This document shows, piece after piece, positions 1 through 7,671 of a stretch of 21,344 nt of DNA. The stretch covers positions 1 to 21,344 of the forward strand of contig CAYIYN010000016.1 in the NCBI GenBank assembly GCA_964367645.1, given 5' to 3'. The notes below the pieces were generated by a model. The model searched no databases. It saw nothing but the letters and a program-made list of their open reading frames with translations, and was not told the DNA's origin. The stretch's first letter is position 1; each line of letters begins with the position of its first letter. The translations under genes and the position numbers were made by a program. This DNA comes from RGIG4097 sp964367645. Lineage in GTDB: Bacteria; Bacillota; Clostridia; Christensenellales; CAG-917.

Positions 1-20
1 GCACTTCGTCGCGTAAGGGT

Positions 21-52
21 GCGTTTGTGGGAAGTGCGATTCCCGCAAACGC
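21..52. repeat. strong hairpin (inverted repeat), function unknown
   Basis: The arms GCGTTTGTGGGAA (21-33) and TTCCCGCAAACGC (40-52) pair over 13 bp with one G-U pair, around the 6-nt loop GTGCGA. No T-tract follows, so it is not a typical intrinsic terminator. A second short hairpin follows at 86-100 (GCAGAC, ACC, GTCTGC). Both belong to a hairpin-rich stretch (1-660) that contains no convincing gene. Confidence 0.7.
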
Positions 53-140
53 GTATTGAAAGTTTTTCCAGTTTTGTCATACAGAGCAGACACCGTCTGC
101 GAAGTATCGCCTTTGGAGTATTGTGCCGCCGAATGAGCCA

Positions 141-266
141 GCACTTTCTCATTACGAAGTTACGAAATAACACCGAGAAAGAGAAATCTCGCACTCACTC
201 ATTACGAAGTTACGAATAACACTGAGCGAGAGTGAATACGCACTTTCTCATTACGAAGTTGCGAAA
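141..266. repeat. tandem repeat, about 49-50 bp unit, 2.5 copies
   Basis: Copies begin at 141, 191 and 240. Each opens GCACTYWCTCATTACGAAGT and continues with T(A/G)CGAA. The first two full units (50 and 49 bp) also share AACACYGAG. The third copy breaks off into a GC-rich sequence (GCGCAGGGCGC). Open frames cross the array in several phases, but none has a ribosome binding site or a recognisable domain, so I treat it as non-coding repeat DNA. Confidence 0.7.
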
Positions 267-654
267 ATCCGCGCAGGGCGCGGATAAAAGCCCACCCGAA
301 CGTCGGGCTTGCCCGAATGATTGTACGCCAGTCGCAGACGCACCTAGACGCAAAGCGGCAAAATGGGGGCACCCCCACCGCACAAAGGCACGCGAATGGC
401 AAATTGAGTTATTTGATAGACAGCGTGCCGACTGCGGAAGGGGGAAGAGGAGCAACCGCACGCAAATCACAGACTGCGAACAGCAGTCGTGCAAAGGGCG
501 AGTTGCGACGAGCGAAGTGCTTGCCGTGTCAGGAGGCAAAAGCCGACTGAATCAGCCCGAAGGTCGCAATTTTGCACCAAGGGCGGCAAGAACAAAATCA
601 CCGCAAAAGAATGCGCCGCAGAAAGATTGAAGACCGCAAACGCGAGTTTGCGGA
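267..654. other. GC-richer, hairpin-rich non-coding stretch
   Basis: No gene is supported here. Open frames exist on both strands (for example 232-630 +), but they are basic, low-complexity, lack a Shine-Dalgarno and overlap one another. Visible structure includes CCCGA-ACG-TCGGG near 296-308, GGGGG-CA-CCCCC near 365-376, and an 8-bp stem with a GNRA-type loop at 634-653 (CCGCAAAC, GCGA, GTTTGCGG). The base composition is visibly richer in G+C than the AT-rich DNA after 1050, which fits a dispersed repeat or an insertion scar. Confidence 0.5.
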
Positions 655-996
655 ATGAAAATCGCCGCTCATACTGAGGCTTGCCGAAGTATGACATTCG
701 GCGGCGCAACGGCACCGGACGGAATTTATGTTGAAACCAGCGCGCAAAGCGGAGATGGATGGTCACAAGTAGGACTGACGGCGTTCAAATTTGAAAGTGA
801 CGGCACGGCTTATTTTAACGTTGCTTACGGCGAAGGCGGAAATTGGCAAAAAGGGACTTGGACTCAAAGTGGCAGTACTATAAATGTAAACATTCCGGCT
901 CCGGGTGATTGGGGCATTTCGGTGTCTTTCACTATAAATTCAAGCGGCAACACGTTGAGTGGAACTGATGGTATCACATACAAAAAACAGACATAA
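655..996 (+). CDS. hypothetical protein, probable C-terminal fragment of a beta-rich secreted protein
   Basis: This 113-residue frame reads as short alternating beta strands rich in Gly, Ser, Thr and Asn from about residue 22 (DGIYVETSAQ) to the end, with aromatic and Gly pairs such as YGEGGNWQKGTW. That style is common in lipocalin-like or sandwich domains at the end of Gram-positive lipoproteins, but I cannot assign a family. The first 20 or so residues (including HTEACRSMTFGG) come from the hairpin-rich DNA upstream. There is no Shine-Dalgarno before the ATG and no signal peptide or lipobox. The best reading is the 3' remnant of a larger gene whose 5' part was replaced by repeat DNA. A strong terminator follows 27 nt after the stop, which supports a real 3' gene end. 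Confidence 0.45.
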   Translation: MKIAAHTEACRSMTFGGATAPDGIYVETSAQSGDGWSQVGLTAFKFESDGTAYFNVAYGEGGNWQKGTWTQSGSTINVNIPAPGDWGISVSFTINSSGNTLSGTDGITYKKQT

Positions 997-1022
997 CAAT
1001 TTTAGTCGGATAAATGTAGAGC

Positions 1023-1053
1023 GGACTCCCATAATTTTGGGAGTCCTTTTTTT
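1023..1053 (+). terminator. intrinsic terminator after the 655-996 ORF
   Basis: A perfect 8-bp stem, GGACTCCC (1023-1030) and GGGAGTCC (1039-1046), with an 8-nt loop, is followed directly by seven T residues (1047-1053). This is a textbook + strand intrinsic terminator. Confidence 0.85.
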
Positions 1054-1553
1054 CACTTAGACGTGTGATTGTCTTGAAATGCGTTTAGGTTTCGCGCAAG
1101 AGGAAAGATGTTTTTTTGAGTTCTATGATAATTGTCGGGGTCAGAAAAATACAATGGTCGCAACGAAAAGCATTGTGTTTTCGGGGAAACTGAAGCGGAT
1201 AAATAGGCTCGAATTTTGTAAATATTTGTTTTTATCAAGACGTTTTGTAGGCTTTAAAATGATCCCTTTGAAACGATAGGCAGATACATATTATCACAAT
1301 GTCTTATGATGAAGACGATGATTATAAACAATGCTGCTATACTGCGCAGATTGATTGTATCTTAAAAAGCCCGTGGCCGGAAAGGATGTTCGCCAAACGC
1401 TCGCTAGACGATACAATTAAAATGTTTTACAAAATATTTTGAATATTGTTGCAATTGATTAACATATATGTTTTACTGACATTATAGTTTTATTGCGCAT
1501 TTTTTCAATCTTTTAGGCACAGGAAACTAACGTTAATTATTGGAGGGTGTATT
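1054..1553. other. 500-bp intergenic stretch without a convincing gene
   Basis: No convincing gene is seen. A frame at 1079-1279 (+) has no Shine-Dalgarno and an unlikely composition. A 47-codon frame at 1299-1442 (+) begins with an acidic MSYDEDDDY segment but also lacks a good ribosome binding site. The last 100 bp are very AT-rich and should contain the promoter of the lipoprotein gene at 1554, but I could not pick out a convincing -35/-10 pair. Confidence 0.5.
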
Positions 1554-2501
1554 TTGAAAAAACATATTGGAACAATTTTAATTACGCTGCTGATTATTCC
1601 TTGTTTGTTATGCGGTCTATCGGCTTGTGATTTTTTTGGAGGGAATAAAACTCCGTCAGATAAACCGTCGGGTGATGAAAAAACTCCGGAAACAACAATG
1701 GATATTACGGGTGAAATTCCATTTGACCTAAACGACGATTTCTATTTTCAAGTGGAAATGAAGCCTATCAACAACGCAATGAATCCTAAAAGCGCAATCT
1801 TTACGGCAATAAGGAAAAATGACGGCGAATTTTCTTCGATATACGCAAATTACACGTACTACGTGTATAAGAATATTGCGAATTATCAAGCCGGTACATA
1901 CAAAGAAAAATACGTTGAAGAAAGAACATTGTATGAAGGAATTAATTTCCGTAAATCTTTTGGAGAAGAAAGAAACAGTTCAGACATTTTAAACGATTTG
2001 TATAATGAAGATTGGAATACCGAGGTTCCGTCAGGGACAACGATGACAACGACCATTAAATATATTGAAGACTTCCTGAAGGGCAACCACGTTGCGGACG
2101 TCCCATATAATTTGGGAGGAGCCGCACAAACAAAAAAAATACCCAGCACTTTAAGCACGGATATCCATCAAAAGGACGTAGGTATACCGGGTGGCTCAAC
2201 GGAGTTTTACGTGTATGCCGACGGCACTGAAAGTATGACATTTGAAAGGATAGACAGTGCCGGCACCGTTTACAGCCAACCTGCGTATTCCGCAAGCGTA
2301 ACGAAATATAAAGGCGTATATTATGAACAAGACGTTGCAAATGTCAAGGTTTGGGGCAATATCGTCGTTTCTGCAACACCGGTTCAAGGAACAACTTTGT
2401 TGAAAAAAGAAATAAGCATCAAATTTTCAAACGAAGTCACTCAAGAAACTTTTGAGATAGTGATAGATGCCTGCGGATTTACGGACCCTGTTGTAGAATA
2501 A
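1554..2501 (+). CDS. putative lipoprotein of unknown function
   Basis: This 315-residue protein starts at a TTG codon, chosen because GGAGGG (1542-1547) lies 6 nt upstream and no ATG fits. Residues 1-25 form a lipoprotein signal peptide: a basic start (MKKH), a hydrophobic core (about 5-20) and the lipobox L22-S-A-C25, so the mature protein would be lipid-anchored by Cys25 on the outer face of the membrane. A Lys/Pro/Asp/Thr-rich linker (about 29-50) follows. The rest, about 50-315, is a soluble region rich in Tyr, Thr and beta-type segments (IYANYTYYVYK, TEFYVYADGTESMTF). I recognise no family, catalytic motif or solute-binding signature. It appears monocistronic, and the nearest terminator-like palindrome is about 210 nt downstream. 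Confidence 0.8.
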   Translation: MKKHIGTILITLLIIPCLLCGLSACDFFGGNKTPSDKPSGDEKTPETTMDITGEIPFDLNDDFYFQVEMKPINNAMNPKSAIFTAIRKNDGEFSSIYANYTYYVYKNIANYQAGTYKEKYVEERTLYEGINFRKSFGEERNSSDILNDLYNEDWNTEVPSGTTMTTTIKYIEDFLKGNHVADVPYNLGGAAQTKKIPSTLSTDIHQKDVGIPGGSTEFYVYADGTESMTFERIDSAGTVYSQPAYSASVTKYKGVYYEQDVANVKVWGNIVVSATPVQGTTLLKKEISIKFSNEVTQETFEIVIDACGFTDPVVE

Positions 2502-2710
2502 TTTCGCAACAATCGAAATACTTAAAAAACGATGAGAAACAACTGAGAACTCTCGAAATAGGCGGAAATAAAGTTTGGAGAAAAAACGTCAACCTGATGG
2601 GTGAAAATCAGTTTGCTTAAGTGAAGTGGTAATGTTTTTTCTCGTCTTCAACCGTAGTGCTTGAGGCAAATATAATTAAATCCATCAAAAAGTAAAGGAT
2701 GTTACTAGAC

Positions 2711-2740
2711 GGAGGTTCGATATCGGACCTCCTTCTTCTT
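2711..2740 (+). terminator. palindrome with T-rich tail, probable terminator
   Basis: GGAGGT (2711-2716) and ACCTCC (2727-2732) flank an inner CGATATCG, giving a near-perfect 22-bp palindrome, followed by TTCTTCTT. It may end transcription from the lipoprotein gene, although it lies about 210 nt beyond that stop. The tail is not a pure T run, so termination efficiency is uncertain. Confidence 0.5.
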
Positions 2741-3027
2741 GCGCCATATATCTCCTGCGGATATTAACGCTGAAAAAGTAAGGAATGTATCAAAAAGCAT
2801 TCGGAATTAAAAAAATACGGGCAAAAAATTTTAATTATCTGTTTGACAACCGGCAAATCAAAAAACAGAGATCTTTTCAATTTTTTAACTAATATGGCAT
2901 GTAAAATACTTCCCGAATTTAGTTTTCATTTACTGAGTTCGGATAGCGTGACTGTGGTGGGGCAAAATAGCATAGAACTCACTTTCGCGGGTCATGTGCT
3001 ATGAGCAGCCTTTTTGGCGCGCCATGT

Positions 3028-3082
3028 CGCGAGGCTATTCTCGCGCCTGCTTCTCAAAAATGAGAAGGCGGCTCGCTAAGCC
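3028..3082. repeat. three consecutive hairpins, possible structured RNA or palindromic repeat
   Basis: Three stems lie in a row: CGCGAG-GCTATT-CTCGCG (3028-3045), CTTCTCA-AAAA-TGAGAAG (3050-3067) and GGCT-CGCTA-AGCC (3070-3082). An alternative outer pairing GGCGCG with CGCGCC (3016-3047) is also possible. The block is more GC-rich than its surroundings and precedes the metR promoter by about 75 nt. Confidence 0.6.
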
Positions 3083-3156
3083 ACCAACAAAACGGCAAAA
3101 TATTCAGCGATAGTTTATGTTGTAGCTATCCTCCAATTTAATCTGGAACAAAGCCA

Positions 3157-3185
3157 TTGATTGTTTTTGAAATATTGTATATAAT
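3157..3185 (+). promoter_or_regulatory. sigma-A-type promoter of the LysR regulator gene
   Basis: The -35 element TTGATT (3157-3162) and a perfect -10 TATAAT (3180-3185) are separated by 17 nt. The start codon lies 27 nt downstream of the -10. This is one of the clearest promoters in the window. Confidence 0.75.
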
Positions 3186-3212
3186 CATAGAATTAAACTA
3201 TGGCAAAGGTGT

Positions 3213-4136
3213 ATGATGACTATCCAACAACTTAAATATATTATAAAAATCGTAGAATACGGTTCAATTACCGAGGCCGCCAAGCAATTATATATAGCGC
3301 AGCCAAGTCTTTCAGCAGCGGTTAAGGAAATTGAAAAAGAGTTTGGTATAGAAATTTTTTACCGCACGACAAAAGGAATATCTTTATCCTCCGACGGCAC
3401 GGAATTTTTGTCTTACGCACGTCAAATTATAGAACAAACGGAGCTTATGGAGCAGCGTTACATAGGGAAAAAGCCATATAAACAGCTTTGCTCTATATCC
3501 ACTCAGCATTATGCTTTTGCAGTTAACGCTTTCGTTGATTTGCTTTTGGGCTTAGACGTGGATGAATACGAATTCACTTTGCGCGAAACAAGGACGTATG
3601 AAATTATAGAAGACGTAAGAAATTTTCGCAGTGAAATTGGCATATTATTTTTAAGCAGATTTAACGAAAAAGTTATAAATAAGCTGCTCAAAGAAAACCA
3701 TTTGACATTTAATTTTCTGTTTGAAGCGAAGCCTCATGTATTTATCAGTTCAAAGCATCCGCTTGCCAAAAATAAATATGTATTGCTTGAAGATTTAAGT
3801 GATTATCCGTTTCTTGCTTTCGAGCAGGGAGCATATAATTCGTTTTATTTTTCGGAAGAAATTTTAAGCACTGTTCCCAGAAAGAAAACTATTCACGTAA
3901 GCGACCGCGCCACACTTTTTAATTTGTTAATAGGACTTAACGGATATACCATCTGTTCCGGTGTTTTAAGCAGTGATTTAAACGGCGATAATATAATATC
4001 AGTTCCGCTCATAACCGATGAAAAAATGCGTGTCGGGTGGATTATGAATCCAAAATCTCATCTCAGTTCACTGGCTTTTGAGTATATTTCAAAACTGAAA
4101 AAAGTTATTGGCGAATACGGATACGATATAAAATAA
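3213..4136 (+). CDS. metR: LysR-family transcriptional regulator, MetR/MtaR-like
   Basis: The protein is 307 residues long, normal for LysR regulators. Residues 1-60 form the winged helix-turn-helix (LKYIIKIVEYGSITEAAKQL, then QPSLSAAVKEIEKEFGIEIF), followed by the linker helix and a two-lobed effector domain from about 90. The segment SISTQHYAFAVNAF resembles Gram-positive MtaR/CysR-type regulators of methionine and cysteine genes. The gene converges on metF-metE, its likely targets, which is the main support for the symbol. Two ATG codons stand at 3213 and 3216. AAAGG at 3205-3209 is 3 nt from the first and 6 nt from the second, so 3216 may be the true start. The effector, possibly homocysteine or O-acetylserine, cannot be read from the sequence. 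LysR family is certain; the methionine role is inference. Confidence 0.85.
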   Translation: MMTIQQLKYIIKIVEYGSITEAAKQLYIAQPSLSAAVKEIEKEFGIEIFYRTTKGISLSSDGTEFLSYARQIIEQTELMEQRYIGKKPYKQLCSISTQHYAFAVNAFVDLLLGLDVDEYEFTLRETRTYEIIEDVRNFRSEIGILFLSRFNEKVINKLLKENHLTFNFLFEAKPHVFISSKHPLAKNKYVLLEDLSDYPFLAFEQGAYNSFYFSEEILSTVPRKKTIHVSDRATLFNLLIGLNGYTICSGVLSSDLNGDNIISVPLITDEKMRVGWIMNPKSHLSSLAFEYISKLKKVIGEYGYDIK

Positions 4137-4159
4137 AAACCTCCGAAATAAAACGGAGG
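4130..4159 (-). terminator. terminator of metE-metF, shared with the convergent metR
   Basis: The stem CCTCCG (4140-4145) / CGGAGG (4154-4159) has an 8-nt loop. Read on the - strand it is followed by TTTTTATTT, a good intrinsic terminator for metF. In the + direction the tail (CAGTTGTTTTA) is weaker but may still help end metR, whose stop is 3 nt upstream of the stem. Confidence 0.75.
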
Positions 4160-4167
4160 CAGTTGTT

Positions 4168-5031
4168 TTATGCGGTAAGCAAGGAGTTTATCGCTTCGTA
4201 AATTTTGTGGGCTATGTACGGATTGTTCATTGTATATAAATGTATGCCGTCAACTCCCTGCGCAATTAAGTCCACTATCTGGTCGATAGCATAGGCTATA
4301 CCGGCATCTCTTAAAGCAATCGGATTGTCCTCATACTTATTCATAATAGAAATGAACTTTTTGGGTAAATTTACTCCGCAAAGTGTAACCATACGCTCGA
4401 TTTGTTTTTTGTTTACAACGGGCATAATACCCGCTTCAACGGGTACGTTTATACCTGCGGCGTTGATTTTTTCAATGAAAGAGTAAAAATAATTGTTGTC
4501 GAAAAACAGCTGTGTTATCAGATGATTTACTCCCGCATCCACTTTGATTTTTAAATTTTGGATATCTTTATCCAGCGTCGCGCATTCGACGTGTCCCTCG
4601 GGATAACAAGCGCCAATAACGTTAAAATCCCCGTTGGCTTTTATAAAAGCAACCAAATCGCTTGCGTGCTTGAAATCGTTCTTAGGGGCAAAATCTGGGT
4701 TGATATCTCCTCGTAGGGCAAGTATATTTTCAATTCCGTTGCTTTTAAAATTTTTAAGCATATCAATAACTTCGGTTTTGCAAAGATTGATACACGGAAG
4801 ATGAGCGACACTTTCAATACCGTATACATTTTTTACGGCAGAGGCTATCTTAAGCGTTTCGTTGTTGTTAGAGCTGCCGCCGGCACCGTAAGTTACGCTT
4901 ATAAAATCAGGTTTGAGATTTTTTAAATCATTTACCGCATCGTAAATAGTTGTTACGGTATCTGTTCGCTTTGGCGGAAAAATCTCAAAAGATAATACCT
5001 TTTTGGTTTTAAATATTTCCGACGTTTTCAT
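4168..5031 (-). CDS. metF: 5,10-methylenetetrahydrofolate reductase
   Basis: MetF reduces 5,10-methylene-THF to 5-methyl-THF with FAD, supplying the methyl group used by MetE. The 287 residues match the compact bacterial TIM-barrel form. Family motifs are visible in order: SFEIFPPK (catalytic-type Glu16), SVTYGAGGS, LALRGD (Asp109, flavin-side acidic residue), GACYPEGH, ITQLFFDN, AGIMPV and GIHLYTMN near the C terminus. The ATG overlaps the metE stop codon as ATGA (5028-5031), so the two are translationally coupled in one mRNA that ends at the hairpin 4130-4159. The electron donor (NADH or a partner protein) cannot be decided. No separate MetV-like partner gene is in the window. Confidence 0.95.
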   Translation of the reverse strand: MKTSEIFKTKKVLSFEIFPPKRTDTVTTIYDAVNDLKNLKPDFISVTYGAGGSSNNNETLKIASAVKNVYGIESVAHLPCINLCKTEVIDMLKNFKSNGIENILALRGDINPDFAPKNDFKHASDLVAFIKANGDFNVIGACYPEGHVECATLDKDIQNLKIKVDAGVNHLITQLFFDNNYFYSFIEKINAAGINVPVEAGIMPVVNKKQIERMVTLCGVNLPKKFISIMNKYEDNPIALRDAGIAYAIDQIVDLIAQGVDGIHLYTMNNPYIAHKIYEAINSLLTA

Positions 5032-7301
5032 ATAAGTTTTTCTCTAATATCTTTTGCGGCAGCCACCAGATTTTCAAGGCTGGGGATTGTTTCGGCGTTG
5101 CCTCTTGTTTTAAGTCCGCAGTCAGGATTAACCCAAAGTTTTTCTTTCGGTATTTTTTCAAGCATTTTGAAAATAGCTTTCTTGATTTCTTGGGCACTCG
5201 GAATTCTCGGCGAATGTATATCGTAGACTCCGGGACCCACTTCAGTTTTGAATCCGCAGGATTTTAGGACGTCAATAATAGATAAATCAGAACGCGCCGC
5301 TTCAAATGTGATTACGTCTGCGTCCATATCGTCGATGTCTTTTATTATATCCGCAAATTCGCTGTAACACATATGGGTATGTATTTGGGTCACGGGCTTT
5401 ACGCCGCTATGAACCAATCTGAATGCGGGAATTGCCCAATCGAGATAATCGCTGTGCCAATCGCTTTTTCTAAGAGGAAGTTTTTCCCTAAGCGCCGCTT
5501 CGTCAATTTGAATAATATTTATGCCGTTTGCTTCGAGATCGAGAACTTCCGTTCTTACGGCGAGGGCAAGTTGGAAAGCGCTTTCTTTTAATGAAATATC
5601 TTCTCGAGGAAAAGACCAATTCAAAATTGTCACCGGCCCCGTAAGCATGCCCTTTACATATTTCGGCGTCAGAGATTGCGCATACACGGAGTAGTCTACC
5701 GTAATCGGTTTGAATCGGGAAATATCCCCCCATATTACCGGCGGTTTCACGCATCTTGTGCCGTAGGATTGCACCCACGCTTTTTCGGTGAATAAAAATC
5801 CGTTTAGATTTTCGCCGAAAAATTCGACCATATCGTTTCGCTCGTATTCGCCGTGAACGAGAACGTCAAGACCTATTTTTTCTTGCAAAGCAATACATTC
5901 GGCAATTTTTTTCTTATTAAACGCGACGTATTGTTCATATGAATTTTTGCCGCTTTTATAAGCTGAACGGTTCGCTTTCACATCCGCAGTCTGAGGAAAT
6001 GAGCCTATCGTCGTTGTTGGAAGCAGAGGCAAACCGAATTCTGCTTTCTGAAGTTTTTCGCGCTCTTTAAAATCGGGGAGTCTTATAAAATCACTTGGAC
6101 GCAAAGATGCAACGGCATTTTGAACTTCAAGATTTCCGCATTGTCTTTTTGCATTGAAAAGTTTTTTGTTGTCGATATATTCAATAATCGAATCGGGATT
6201 TGGGCAGGATATTATCTTGCCAAGCTCGCTTAATTCCGTTAATTTTTCTTCCGCAAAAGCAAGATGGTTTTTCTGTTCGACGGAAAGATTGTTTTCATTT
6301 TTCAATGTATAGGGAATGTGAAGAAGCGAGCAGGAAGTATTCAACACTATATTTTTGCAGTGCTTTCTCAATCCTCCAATCAAATTATAGGTTTCGTAAT
6401 AATTGTTTTTCCAAATGTTTTTTCCGTTGACGACACCTGCAAAAAGCACTTTATTGTCGGGAAAACCGAAACTTTTTATTAATTCGTTTGATTTTTTACC
6501 TTCAATAAAATCAAGACCTATGCCGTCAAAAGGCAGAGCGATGATTTCATTATAACAATCGCGTATATCGCCAAAATACGTTTGCACAAGCACTTTTACG
6601 CCGCCTTTGTTTGCAAGAATACCGTTATATAACGCATGTATGAGCGTAATATCTTCATCGGAAATATCAGTAACAAGCGACGGTTCGTCAAACTGAACCC
6701 ACTGGGCCCCGATACTGTTGAACTTGCTGAGAATATCCGAATATGCCTTGATTATACTGGGCAAAAAGTTCTCCGGTTTTTTCTCTCCTGTAAACTTTGC
6801 GAGCTTCAAAAAGGTAAAAGCTCCGATAATAACCGGTTTTGTTTCTATTCCTATAATCTTGGCTTCAAGATATTCGTCAAAAGGCTTTGTCCGTGCAAGC
6901 GATATGTTTGTATCGTCTTCAATTTCGGGCACCATATAATGATAGTTGGTGTTGAACCATTTTTTCATTGCCAAAGCTTTCACATCGCCTTTTTCACCTT
7001 GATAGCCTCTTGCCATAGCAAAATATTCGTTCAAAGCGTCAAGATTCAAATCTCTGTAGCGTTTAGGTATTACATTCAGTAAAAAAGCTGTGTCCAATAA
7101 ATTATCATAAAACGAAAAATCGTTTGAAGATATAAAATCTATTCCGTTTTCCTGTTGCGTTTTCCAATGCGTCCTGCGAAGGTCAGATGCAACCGCTTGC
7201 AATTCTTCTTTGGATAAAATGTTGTTGAAATACTTTTCAATTGCAAATTTTAATTCGCGCAAAGCCCCGATTCGGGGATAGCCGATAACAGATTTTTCCA
7301 T
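5028..7301 (-). CDS. metE: cobalamin-independent methionine synthase
   Basis: MetE transfers the methyl group of 5-methyl-THF (polyglutamate) to homocysteine without B12, in the cytoplasm. The start at 7301 (MEKSVIGYPRIG) is preferred because GGAGG precedes it and the N terminus then aligns with the family. An in-frame ATG at 7322 would place the Shine-Dalgarno inside the gene. The length is 757 residues, usual for MetE (E. coli has 753). The two barrels are complete. The C-terminal half carries the zinc and substrate residues: IQIDEAALREKLP, THMCYSEF (His and Cys), ITFEAARSD (Glu) and NPDCGLKTRG (Cys at about 728). The gene lies upstream of metF with an ATGA overlap. The convergent LysR gene probably regulates both. 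Confidence 0.96.
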   Translation of the reverse strand: MEKSVIGYPRIGALRELKFAIEKYFNNILSKEELQAVASDLRRTHWKTQQENGIDFISSNDFSFYDNLLDTAFLLNVIPKRYRDLNLDALNEYFAMARGYQGEKGDVKALAMKKWFNTNYHYMVPEIEDDTNISLARTKPFDEYLEAKIIGIETKPVIIGAFTFLKLAKFTGEKKPENFLPSIIKAYSDILSKFNSIGAQWVQFDEPSLVTDISDEDITLIHALYNGILANKGGVKVLVQTYFGDIRDCYNEIIALPFDGIGLDFIEGKKSNELIKSFGFPDNKVLFAGVVNGKNIWKNNYYETYNLIGGLRKHCKNIVLNTSCSLLHIPYTLKNENNLSVEQKNHLAFAEEKLTELSELGKIISCPNPDSIIEYIDNKKLFNAKRQCGNLEVQNAVASLRPSDFIRLPDFKEREKLQKAEFGLPLLPTTTIGSFPQTADVKANRSAYKSGKNSYEQYVAFNKKKIAECIALQEKIGLDVLVHGEYERNDMVEFFGENLNGFLFTEKAWVQSYGTRCVKPPVIWGDISRFKPITVDYSVYAQSLTPKYVKGMLTGPVTILNWSFPREDISLKESAFQLALAVRTEVLDLEANGINIIQIDEAALREKLPLRKSDWHSDYLDWAIPAFRLVHSGVKPVTQIHTHMCYSEFADIIKDIDDMDADVITFEAARSDLSIIDVLKSCGFKTEVGPGVYDIHSPRIPSAQEIKKAIFKMLEKIPKEKLWVNPDCGLKTRGNAETIPSLENLVAAAKDIREKLI

Positions 7302-7330
7302 AGTTCCTCCAATCATTTTCAAGTTATTTT

Positions 7331-7386
7331 ATTGTAACATAATTTTTTTATCATAGGGTAATACGCATATTTTATTGCTTGCAATA
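7331..7386 (-). promoter_or_regulatory. candidate metE promoter with upstream palindrome
   Basis: On the - strand TGTTACAAT (7339-7331) fits an extended -10 (TGnTATAAT with one change), about 30 nt before the metE start. There is no good -35. Some 35 nt further upstream is a 6-bp perfect inverted repeat, TATTGC-TT-GCAATA (7373-7386). A LysR activator commonly binds such a dyad where the -35 is poor, so this is a candidate MetR operator. I see no SAM riboswitch or T-box between here and leuB. Confidence 0.35.
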
Positions 7387-7442
7387 GATTTATCCTATTG
7401 ATACTATAAATATTAGAGATTTGTAATGTTTAAGATATTATC

Positions 7443-7527
7443 GAGTAAACATAGGGATCGAGCAGACATAGGGATTTAGTAAACATAGGGATCGAGCAGA
7501 CATAGGGATTGAGTAAACATAGGATTA
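7443..7527. repeat. 17-bp tandem repeat, five copies
   Basis: Units start at 7443, 7460, 7477, 7494 and 7511. Two versions alternate: GAGTAAACATAGGGATC (first base varies) and GAGCAGACATAGGGATT, so there is also a 34-bp higher-order period. The fifth copy lacks one G. There are no spacers, so it is not a CRISPR. It lies between metE and leuB, outside any gene. Confidence 0.9.
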
Positions 7528-7671
7528 AAGAGTCGCAGGTAAGAAAAAGTGCCAAAAATAAAAACAGCATTAAACCGATTTTAAAATTATTGATTTATTC
7601 AGTTTCGGCTATGGTTTGAAATGGTGGCGACTTACACTGGATGGTGGGTTTGGTTTTTGTTAATTTGTCTA
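7528..7671. other. remainder of the metE-leuB intergenic region
   Basis: There is no gene or strong structure. The AT-rich sequence gives way near 7615-7650 to a G/T-rich patch (ATGGTGGCGAC, then GGATGGTGGG) that I do not recognise. Confidence 0.4.

Larger units (their letters stand above)
2502..3156. other. intergenic stretch with palindromes, no convincing gene
   Basis: The stretch holds a terminator-like palindrome at 2711-2740 and a cluster of hairpins at 3028-3082, both listed separately. A 36-codon frame (2894-3004 +, MACKILPEF...) continues after a TGA as a further open stretch to about 3080, but it lacks a Shine-Dalgarno and looks like read-through of palindromic DNA. A weak hairpin CTGAT/ATCAG lies near 2595-2612. 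I recognise no riboswitch class here. Confidence 0.5.

Noticed and set aside
232..630. 132-codon open frame (+) and the overlapping 210-539 frame (-)
   Set aside because: There is no Shine-Dalgarno, the composition is low-complexity and basic, overlapping frames lie on both strands, and the region is full of repeats and hairpins.
2590..2640. Riboswitch-like segment after the lipoprotein gene
   Set aside because: Only a weak 5-bp hairpin is present, and no known aptamer consensus could be matched.
7443..7527. CRISPR-like array
   Set aside because: The 17-bp units are directly adjacent with no spacers, and no cas gene is present.
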